In this document: one piece after another, positions 16,279 to 21,421 of the stretch
How the letters are laid out: each line of letters begins with the position of its first letter
How positions within the stretch are numbered: position 1 is the first letter of the stretch
Origin: Candidatus Segatella violae
Lineage (GTDB): Bacteria > Bacteroidota > Bacteroidia > Bacteroidales > Bacteroidaceae
NCBI GenBank assembly: GCA_002440225.1
Contig: DJSH01000085.1
Location: 49,204 to 70,624, forward strand
Direction: 5' to 3'
Length of the DNA stretch: 21,421 nt
Program-made: the position numbers and the translations under genes
Notes under the pieces: model-generated
Told to the model about the DNA's origin: nothing
What the model saw: only the letters and a program-made list of their open reading frames with translations
Databases searched by the model: none

Positions 16279-16348
16279 GAAAACTGCCCCGTAGGAGCAG
16301 TAAACTGCCTAGGTTGTGGCAGTTTACTGCCTCAGTGAGGCAGTTTTC
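16279..16348. repeat. 70-bp two-tier palindrome with four GGCAGTTTW copies
   Basis: The outer arms are GAAAACTGCC (16279-16288) and GGCAGTTTTC (16339-16348). The inner arms are GCAGTAAACTGCC (16297-16309) and GGCAGTTTACTGC (16318-16330), around the loop TAGGTTGT. All arms are perfect. The 9-mer GGCAGTTTW therefore occurs four times, two per orientation. Neither strand has a U-run after it, so it is not a normal terminator. The rest of the 16197-16511 gap holds the repeats below and no convincing gene. Confidence 0.75.
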
Positions 16349-16403
16349 GAGATGAGGCGATGTAAGGCTGGAAACGTCGCATAGACTCTCAGCTTTCCTT
16401 TTC

Positions 16404-16510
16404 TACTTCACACTACACCAAACATGGCTCAAGTTGCTGTGTATAAGGAAGATAATACGGGTGTAGTGTGTGGCTTGACACTACACCCACACTACACCAC
16501 ACTACACCCT
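16404..16510. repeat. Left repeat region of vapE, iteron-like ACACTACACC copies
   Basis: ACACTACACC occurs at 16410-16419, 16478-16487, 16489-16498 and 16499-16508. An inverted copy is at 16460-16469. The last three direct copies are spaced 11 and 10 bp, close to one helical turn. GGGTGTAGTGT (16459-16469) and ACACTACACCC (16478-16488) also make an 11-bp hairpin. The region ends one base from the vapE stop codon, so it forms the 3' untranslated part of that gene. Confidence 0.8.
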
Positions 16511-16511
16511 T

Positions 16512-17705
16512 CTAGGCAGCTCGTTTTGGGCAAAGCAGATAGGCAGGTCCTTTCTTGGTGCGCTTTCTTTCACAATTCAGAAATTTCATGGCTTGACCAA
16601 TGCGAATCTTGGTGCGGTGATCGTCGACAATCATCGGATACTCTTTTTGGAGTGTCTTGAATATCTCGTTTATTATCAACCACTTGCCATCTGTATCCTG
16701 GCCAGGAGCCTGGAAGCAACATTTCAGCATCGACTCCATGTCGTCGGTCTTGAAGAATGGATAGTTGTGCTGTTGTATGCGAGCCACCTCGTCGTTGGTG
16801 AACCAATAAGGTGTATGCTGATGACGAAGCTCATACATCACTTGTGCATAGAGCTGGTCGTAAGTGATGGGCGAACCGTTGTCGATGTATTTGCCGGCAG
16901 GAATGCGAATGCAGATGAAGCGACGGCTGCCCGTAGGGTCGCAGAGCGGATGCTCATCGTTGGTGGTGGCAAGGAAGGAAGCGTAGCGAGGACGGTCTTC
17001 CTGGCTCTTGCCGAAGATGGGGCGCCCATTCACTTTCACCTTGGAGAGAATCTGCTTCAGCTTGCCCTGCTGGGAAGGTCCCATGTTGGCGAACTCGTCG
17101 ATGTTGACGTAGAGATTGTGGGTGAGCGCCATCTCCGAGTCAAACTTGTTGGCGAAATTGATGTGGTCGAGGAAATACATGCGCAGTTCCTCTGGCAAGA
17201 GTCGATTGGCAAAGGTACTCTTGCCGCACCCCTGCTGACCGATGAAGACAGGGGTTACCTCGTTGCCGTGCAGCATGTCTATGTGCAGCCAGTGGGCTAC
17301 GGCAGAGCGAAGCCAAGTGGCGCACCAGGCAAGCTCTTCGCTAGTAATGCCGGGTATTCTGCCGAAGAGTTCGGCCACATGATTTTTGCCGTCCCATGTA
17401 GGGAGCTTGTCGAGATAGTGCTTGATGGGGTCGAAATCTGGGATGGCTTTCGACTCGATGTACTCCTCGATGTCTTGTTTGGGCGAAGACTTGCCGCCGA
17501 TTCCCAGCTTCTTGGCGCGGCGCACGATGGAGTTGAGGTCTTCCTTGGTGAGAGTGTTCCAAACATTGGAAGAATCCTCGCCGAGGGTGATAAACTCGGT
17601 CTTCCCACTGAGCAGATTGCGTCGGAACTCATAGTTCTCCTCCAGGAAGCTCTCTACGAGATAGATGGTAGACTCACTTGTAGCAATAAAATTTTCTTTT
17701 TGCAT
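16512..17705 (-). CDS. VapE/VirE-type AAA+ ATPase (SF3-like helicase)
   Basis: A 397-residue protein of the virulence-associated E family, related to replication helicases of phages and satellite islands. Walker A is GQQGCGKST (156-164). Walker B is LYVNIDEFAN (about 198-207, Asp203-Glu204). Sensor 1 is FLATTND (Asn249). The arginine region is PTGSRRF (Arg261-Arg262). Residues 1-110 are helical and lead into LPTWDGKNHV. The C-terminal 60-70 residues (WLIINEIFKTLQKEYP to the basic KRTKKGPAYLL) look like a DUF3874-type winged helix. There is no primase domain, and no partner primase or integrase gene is in the window. Inverted iteron-like repeats lie in both its untranslated flanks. The family call is firm; its role here is unknown. 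Confidence 0.87.
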   Translation of the reverse strand: MQKENFIATSESTIYLVESFLEENYEFRRNLLSGKTEFITLGEDSSNVWNTLTKEDLNSIVRRAKKLGIGGKSSPKQDIEEYIESKAIPDFDPIKHYLDKLPTWDGKNHVAELFGRIPGITSEELAWCATWLRSAVAHWLHIDMLHGNEVTPVFIGQQGCGKSTFANRLLPEELRMYFLDHINFANKFDSEMALTHNLYVNIDEFANMGPSQQGKLKQILSKVKVNGRPIFGKSQEDRPRYASFLATTNDEHPLCDPTGSRRFICIRIPAGKYIDNGSPITYDQLYAQVMYELRHQHTPYWFTNDEVARIQQHNYPFFKTDDMESMLKCCFQAPGQDTDGKWLIINEIFKTLQKEYPMIVDDHRTKIRIGQAMKFLNCERKRTKKGPAYLLCPKRAA

Positions 17706-17762
17706 GGCGTTTAAAATTTAAAAGTTAATAATTATGTTGGCTAGACTTGTCGGAACTCTTCG

Positions 17763-17867
17763 AGGGTGAAGTGTGGTGTAGTGTGGGTGTAGTGTCGTTG
17801 TTGCTATTACACCTTCGTAACTACCTGCTGCATATTCGCTTACACCGTTTTGGCGCAGTGTGAAGTA
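17763..17867. repeat. Right repeat region of vapE, inverse of the left one
   Basis: GGTGTAGTGT occurs at 17775-17784 and 17786-17795, with a one-mismatch copy at 17765-17774. The 10- and 11-bp spacing mirrors the left side. The outer element TTTGGCGCAGTGTGAAGTA is at 17849-17867. The region lies between the vapE start codon and its likely promoter, so it would be transcribed as 5' leader. It can pair with the 3' region over 34 nt. Confidence 0.8.
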
Positions 17868-17907
17868 CTTTTCACGATTTTTGTTGTTGCGATAATCTAG
17901 CGGAATC

Positions 17908-17956
17908 GTTTCCGAAACCGAGTGCAAAGATAATACATTCAGAATGCGGTTTGCAA
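17908..17956 (-). promoter_or_regulatory. vapE promoter with palindrome at the start site
   Basis: On the minus strand TTG (17956-17954), a 21-bp gap and TATCTTTG (17932-17925) give a good Bacteroidetes promoter. Transcription should begin near 17918, leaving a leader of about 210 nt. The palindrome GTTTCCGAAAC (17908-17918) sits at the predicted start and overlaps the small dyad CGGAATCGTTTCCG, so a repressor could act there. Confidence 0.55.
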
Positions 17957-17966
17957 CTTTTTCCGC

Positions 17967-18034
17967 TTTTCCCACGCCTTTTTTCGGCAATTTGGGAAAA
18001 ATATAGGGGGTACGTGGGAAAAGGCGTGGGAAAA
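17967..18034. promoter_or_regulatory. Operator-like motif cluster between divergent promoters
   Basis: The perfect 16-bp inverted pair TTTTCCCACGCCTTTT (17967-17982) and AAAAGGCGTGGGAAAA (18019-18034) encloses 36 bp. CGTGGGAAAA occurs at 18013-18022 and 18025-18034 and inverted at 17967-17976, and a relative TTTGGGAAAA lies at 17991-18000. The cluster lies between the -33 elements of vapE and the rightward 488-codon gene, touching the latter. This is the position of a shared operator. Confidence 0.6.
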
Positions 18035-18066
18035 TTTGCGATTTTGATTTATTTTTCTTACTTTTG
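18035..18066 (+). promoter_or_regulatory. Promoter of the 488-residue protein gene
   Basis: TTTG (18035-18038) and TACTTTTG (18059-18066) are separated by exactly 20 bp, both matching consensus. The leader is about 65 nt. The -33 box begins right after the operator-like motif at 18025-18034. Confidence 0.7.
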
Positions 18067-18136
18067 TAGATGATAAAACTATAAAGCCTAAAAGTAGAAT
18101 CCAATAAATTGAAAGGGCAGATAGAAAGGAAGAAAG

Positions 18137-19603
18137 ATGGATAAAATAGAAAAATATAATAAGGATGCCTCGTTTAGCTACGAGGTTTTCGACCGTCAGC
18201 TCAAACATTTTTGCATGATGGTGCAAGTGCTGATGGATGGGTGGGAAGACTATAGCTCGCAAGAGCTGGCTTTCGACATCAACTCGCTATGTACCAAAGT
18301 CTCAAGGCTCTGCTACATGGCAGACCAAGACCTCGTCCTGCAACACGCTGACGTAATCCACCAGCGCAAGGAGCAAAACGAAGATTGGCATTCTGAGATG
18401 GAAATACTGGTGAAAATAAAGTTCTCGCCATTTGTTTTCCGAGTGCTTAATGAACTCAAAGAAGGCAAAATTCTGCAAGGCCACGAGTCACCTATGTTTC
18501 CTTCCGAACTGAGCAGTATCTTTCCTCGCATCTTCGACTTGTTGGAGATGGAAGGAATGGGGAAAGAGAAGATGCAACAGTTGCAAGGAATCATCGTCAT
18601 GGGAGAAAATATGGTAAGAAAAGAAGCCCCTTCGCTTTTATCGACAGAAAAGCCTGAAGTTCTGTCCATGGAAATGCCTGAAGCTCAGACAGAAGAAATG
18701 GCAGACGCTCAGTCTGTAGAAGCGATGCATCGCCTTTGGAGTTTTCTTCGCCTCTATGCCATGACTAGCTATCTGCTCCTGCATTTCCGAAGAGTGTGCC
18801 ATGTTACCAGTTGTCCTCTCAAAGCCGAGACCACAATCCGACTCACAGAGCAGAATGTGCAGCAATATCTGAACTCGGAAGAGGGCAAGCGCAGTCTCGA
18901 CCTCTATCTGTCTCGTTTGCAATACGAGAACGACGGCAAACCGCTCGATATAGATCAATGGCTGAAGGCCAGAAGAGAATTGAAGGCACAAGTGCCCCCG
19001 AAGTTTGAGCTGGCTTTCCTCTATTATATAGATGATATAAACAAGGCTGGCGAAGAACTCGCCAATCTCACCTTTACTGCCGAGGAGTTTGACATCTTGA
19101 TAGATGTTTTGGCAAAATATCAGGTCGTTACCCGTCGTATCTTTATGCTCAGCCATCCTGAGGAGCAGGCTTGCAATTTACCCAACGAGGCATTCAACTG
19201 GGTAGTGAATGGAAGGAGCGTGGATTTACTGGAACTGAAAAAATCAATAGGCAAGATGGTAGTATTGGTGCAGAAAAAGAATCAGTGGTTTTGCGTGTGG
19301 AGCGTCTTGAAGCATCTCAATGTTTTGAGGGACGACTGTACCTTTGCCACCTTTGCCCATCAGATGATGAGCCCGGAATGGTTTGGATGTTCGGAGAATA
19401 TCGTCCCCTTCTCAGCCGACAATCTGAGCGACTATTCCCGCTATTTTAATGAGTATGACTATACCGACTGGCAGGAAGAAATATTCTTGGAGAAGAAAGA
19501 CTTGTATGGGATGACGAAATGGTCGCCCAAGCTCTGCCAAAACTTCTCCAAGCTCTGCGAGGAGATGATGAAGGCGATATGGGGCTATTCTTTTTTGGTG
19601 TAA
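18137..19603 (+). CDS. Unrecognised 488-residue protein
   Basis: I do not recognise a family. The protein has no signal peptide and no clear membrane helix, so it is probably cytosolic. Residues 1-160 are mainly helical. Residues 169-192 are an acidic spacer of three degenerate 8-residue repeats (STEKPEVL, SMEMPEAQ, TEEMADAQ). Residues from about 193 to the end form a second helical region rich in Trp, Tyr and Phe, with hydrophobic stretches (WSFLRLYAMTSYLLLHF; FELAFLYYIDDI) and scattered Cys. No nuclease, ATPase or DNA-binding motif is obvious. It is divergent from vapE with shared operator-like motifs, which suggests joint regulation. The ATG at 18137 follows a purine-rich stretch and fits the promoter. 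Confidence 0.8.
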   Translation: MDKIEKYNKDASFSYEVFDRQLKHFCMMVQVLMDGWEDYSSQELAFDINSLCTKVSRLCYMADQDLVLQHADVIHQRKEQNEDWHSEMEILVKIKFSPFVFRVLNELKEGKILQGHESPMFPSELSSIFPRIFDLLEMEGMGKEKMQQLQGIIVMGENMVRKEAPSLLSTEKPEVLSMEMPEAQTEEMADAQSVEAMHRLWSFLRLYAMTSYLLLHFRRVCHVTSCPLKAETTIRLTEQNVQQYLNSEEGKRSLDLYLSRLQYENDGKPLDIDQWLKARRELKAQVPPKFELAFLYYIDDINKAGEELANLTFTAEEFDILIDVLAKYQVVTRRIFMLSHPEEQACNLPNEAFNWVVNGRSVDLLELKKSIGKMVVLVQKKNQWFCVWSVLKHLNVLRDDCTFATFAHQMMSPEWFGCSENIVPFSADNLSDYSRYFNEYDYTDWQEEIFLEKKDLYGMTKWSPKLCQNFSKLCEEMMKAIWGYSFLV

Positions 19604-19721
19604 TAGGCTGGTGTCATTTGATAGGATGCAAGTTTTTGAGGAGAAATGTTTATCAGAATTTCCACCAAGATGTAAAAAACTATAATTTTTCATCTGCCAC
19701 TATATGATGTTAAGAAAGAAT

Positions 19722-19746
19722 GTTGTACCTTTGTTGCAGTTACAAC
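19722..19746 (+). promoter_or_regulatory. nagB -7 element within a small dyad
   Basis: TACCTTTG (19726-19733) matches TAnnTTTG, 33 bp before the nagB ATG. No good -33 TTTG is present, which hints at activator dependence. GTTGTA (19722-19727) and TACAAC (19741-19746) are inverse repeats around the start site and could bind a regulator. Nothing else is evident in 19604-19721. Confidence 0.5.
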
Positions 19747-19766
19747 CTAAATAAAAAGAATAGACT

Positions 19767-20558
19767 ATGCGTGTAATTATCGAAAAAGATTATGACGAGC
19801 TGTCTAGATGGGCAGCAAATCATGTAGTGGAAGCCATCAACAAGTTTCAACCAACTGCCGAACGCCCATTCGTGCTCGGACTCCCTACCGGTTCTTCGCC
19901 ACAGGGCATGTATGCCAACCTGGTCGAGGCGGTGAAGGAGGAAAAGGTGTCGTTCAAACACGTCATCACATTCAATATGGATGAGTACGTGGGGCTGCCT
20001 GAGTCTCACCCCGAGAGCTATCACTCGTTCATGGCCACCAACCTGTTCAATCACATCGACTGCCCAAAGGAGAACATACACATCTTGAACGGCAACGCCG
20101 AGAACCTGGAGGAAGAGTGCCAACACTATGAGCAGATGATAAAGGAAGCCGGCGGTATCGACCTCTTCATCGGTGGCATCGGACCTGATGGACACATCGC
20201 CTTCAACGAGCCTTTTTCTTCGCTCACCTCTCGCACTCGTGTGAAGACACTTACCACGGATACCAAGATAGCCAATTCCCGTTTCTTCGACGGCGACCCA
20301 GAGAAGGTGCCTAGCTTGGCGCTTACCGTAGGTGTGGGCACCGTGATGGATGCCAAGGAGGTGATGATTCTCTGCAACGGTCACAACAAGGCGCGTGCCC
20401 TGCAGGCAGCCATCGAAGGCCCCGTGACTCAGGCTTGGACCATCAGTGCGCTGCAAACCCACAAGCATGGCATCATCGTATGCGACGAATTGGCTTGCGA
20501 CGAGCTGAAACTCGGTACCTATCGCTATTTCAAGGACATCGAGAAAGACAACATCTAA
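19767..20558 (+). CDS. nagB: Glucosamine-6-phosphate deaminase
   Basis: Cytosolic enzyme that converts glucosamine-6-phosphate to fructose-6-phosphate and ammonia, the last step in using amino sugars from glycans, mucin or peptidoglycan. The 263 residues match the E. coli enzyme almost exactly. Asp72 lies in FNMDEYVGL, and Asp141, His143 and Glu148 lie in GGIGPDGHIAFNEP; all four catalytic residues keep their E. coli numbering. The phosphate-binding GLPTGSSPQGMY is near residue 40. It is a single-gene unit with its own promoter element and terminator; nagA is not in the window. Allosteric control as in E. coli is possible but cannot be read here. Confidence 0.96.
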   Translation: MRVIIEKDYDELSRWAANHVVEAINKFQPTAERPFVLGLPTGSSPQGMYANLVEAVKEEKVSFKHVITFNMDEYVGLPESHPESYHSFMATNLFNHIDCPKENIHILNGNAENLEEECQHYEQMIKEAGGIDLFIGGIGPDGHIAFNEPFSSLTSRTRVKTLTTDTKIANSRFFDGDPEKVPSLALTVGVGTVMDAKEVMILCNGHNKARALQAAIEGPVTQAWTISALQTHKHGIIVCDELACDELKLGTYRYFKDIEKDNI

Positions 20559-20589
20559 AGGTTGCATTTCTAAAAGATAAAAACAATGA

Positions 20590-20630
20590 GCGGCGTTCCT
20601 CTATCACAGAGAAACGCCGCTTTTATTATT
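20590..20630 (+). terminator. Terminator between nagB and the dxs-like gene
   Basis: GCGGCGTT (20590-20597) pairs with AACGCCGC (20613-20620), and an inner CTCT/AGAG adds four pairs. The run TTTTATTATT follows on the plus strand. The minus strand has an A/T-rich run on the other side, so it may stop both converging transcripts. Confidence 0.85.
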
Positions 20631-20674
20631 GGAAATATGAAGTATTACAATTTCTTAGCCTAAGTTCTCGCATA

Positions 20675-21421
20675 CTATACGCGAGCCACAATCTGTTCTG
20701 GGGTGAGCTCGTTGTCGGTTGCTATCTTCTGGTAGTCGTAGCGATCGTAGAGTCCCTTCTTGATGCCGAAGCAGAAGGTCTTTATGTCGCTGTCGCCATA
20801 GAAACGGGCTATCTTCTCGCCGAATCCACCTTCCAAGGCTCCATCCTCCAGGGTGATAACCTTCTCATGGTCAGCCTTCAAGCCTTCGAGCATCTCCTCG
20901 TCGAGACCTGTGATGAAGCGAGGGTTGATGAGGGTGGCGTCGATGCCCTTCTGCTCCTTGAGCATTGCAGCCACCTGCTTGCCTAGGCCATAGAAAGCAC
21001 CGAGGGCTACGATAGCTATCTTGCTTCCCTTGTGGGTCATCTTGAAACGGTTCAGCTCTGAGTAATCATCGTCGAATTTCTCGTCGCTATGGGTCACTGC
21101 GCCGCCTGGCACACGGATAGCCACTGGGTGCTCTGTCTGCTTGATGCCCCAGCCGAGCATCGCCTTGTACTCCTCCCAGCAAGTAGGGGCGAGATATACG
21201 AGGTTAGGGATGTTGCTGAGCATCGGGATGTCGTAGAAACCGATGTGGGTAATGTCGTTCATGCCATACATCGAAGCGCAGAAAAGGTTGATGACGGCAG
21301 GGTTGCCATTGATGCAAAGATCTTGGGCTATCTGGTCGTAGGTGCGCTGGATGAAAGTGCTATATACATTGTATACAGGGCGCAAACCACCCTTTGCCAT
21401 ACCCGAAATCATAGCCACAGC
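20675..21421 (-). CDS. Dxs-like transketolase, C-terminal part (5' end outside window)
   Basis: The visible 248 residues correspond to the pyrimidine-binding and C-terminal domains of 1-deoxy-D-xylulose-5-phosphate synthase-like, ThDP-dependent enzymes. The frame is open at the right edge, so the N-terminal half is missing. YSTFIQRTYDQ keeps the Tyr392/Arg398 positions (E. coli numbering), and THIGFYD keeps His431. The DRAG motif is replaced by FCAS, Asp427 reads Asn, and the PRG loop reads PGG, losing Arg478. It may therefore be a paralogue with a different substrate rather than the isoprenoid-pathway Dxs. It converges with nagB. Confidence 0.85.
   Translation of the reverse strand, partial: AVAMISGMAKGGLRPVYNVYSTFIQRTYDQIAQDLCINGNPAVINLFCASMYGMNDITHIGFYDIPMLSNIPNLVYLAPTCWEEYKAMLGWGIKQTEHPVAIRVPGGAVTHSDEKFDDDYSELNRFKMTHKGSKIAIVALGAFYGLGKQVAAMLKEQKGIDATLINPRFITGLDEEMLEGLKADHEKVITLEDGALEGGFGEKIARFYGDSDIKTFCFGIKKGLYDRYDYQKIATDNELTPEQIVARV

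Larger units (their letters stand above)
16398..17873. mobile_element. Possible 1.46-kb unit: vapE between inverted repeats with 6-bp flanking duplication
   Basis: Outer arms TACTTCACACTACACCAAA (16404-16422) and its inverse at 17849-17867 match at 17 of 19 positions. Inner arms at 16477-16510 and 17763-17796 match at 33 of 34. Arm spacing is nearly equal on both sides (54 and 52 bp). The direct repeat CTTTTC stands immediately outside both ends (16398-16403, 17868-17873), as a target-site duplication would. Against a transposon: there is no transposase or integrase, and the apparent vapE promoter lies outside the right end. The repeats may instead be cis-acting sites used by the VapE protein. 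Confidence 0.4.

Noticed and set aside
16279..16348. Palindrome as an ordinary rho-independent terminator of vapE
   Set aside because: No U-run follows on the minus or plus strand, so I list it as a structured repeat instead.
16593..17714. 373-codon open frame antisense to vapE
   Set aside because: VapE on the other strand has Walker A, Walker B, sensor and arginine motifs in order. The antisense frame shows none and no promoter.
16404..17867. CRISPR array
   Set aside because: The ACACTACACC repeats are 10 bp with no unique 25-40 bp spacers, and no cas gene is present.
19740..20567. 275-codon open frame antisense to nagB
   Set aside because: NagB keeps all its catalytic residues; the opposite frame is a shadow.
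1..21421. tRNA or rRNA genes
   Set aside because: I saw no cloverleaf-like sequence with CCA-adjacent stems and no rRNA core motifs, though a covariance search was not possible.

Overview
The window looks like chromosomal DNA of a gut or oral Bacteroidetes, most likely the Prevotellaceae (a Prevotella/Segatella-type genome). The reasons are gene starts without Shine-Dalgarno sequences, several promoters matching the Bacteroidetes pattern TTTG-N19..21-TAnnTTTG, a DUF4254 gene, a PorZ-like type IX secretion protein, and the acpP-fabF-rnc gene order. I did no database search; names rest on motifs and remembered families.

Left part (1-3640). The fatty-acid genes acpP and fabF, followed by the first codons of rnc, run leftward. 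They diverge from a rightward DUF4254 gene and a heptosyltransferase-like family 9 glycosyltransferase, which end in a strong intrinsic terminator.

Intergenic 3641-4033. This stretch holds nine near-consensus DnaA boxes on both strands plus two AT-rich tracts, ahead of nadA. It is the best candidate here for a replication origin, or else for a DnaA-binding control locus.

Middle (4034-15674). nadA runs rightward and meets, across palindromic 22-bp repeats, a leftward eight-gene array: leuS, yitT-family, rdgB, GT2, porZ-like, GT2, GT2, GT4-like. Genes overlap or lie at most 13 bp apart, and a good promoter lies upstream of leuS. The array puts housekeeping genes in one probable transcript with a surface-export or glycan set (a PorZ-like LPS-handling protein and four glycosyltransferases).

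Accessory island (about 15680-19700). A DUF6078-like gene, a stand-alone VapE/VirE-type AAA+ ATPase gene and an unrecognised 488-residue protein occupy this stretch. The vapE gene sits between two inverted, about 105-bp repeat regions with iteron-like ACACTACACC repeats; the pair is flanked by a 6-bp direct repeat. Divergent promoters for vapE and the 488-residue gene share an intergenic region carrying four copies of a CGTGGGAAAA-type motif. This is the least explained and most unusual part of the window.

Right end (19767-21421). nagB (glucosamine-6-phosphate deaminase) converges on the C-terminal part of a divergent Dxs-like transketolase, with a hairpin terminator between them. The Dxs-like protein has lost substrate-site residues found in classical Dxs.
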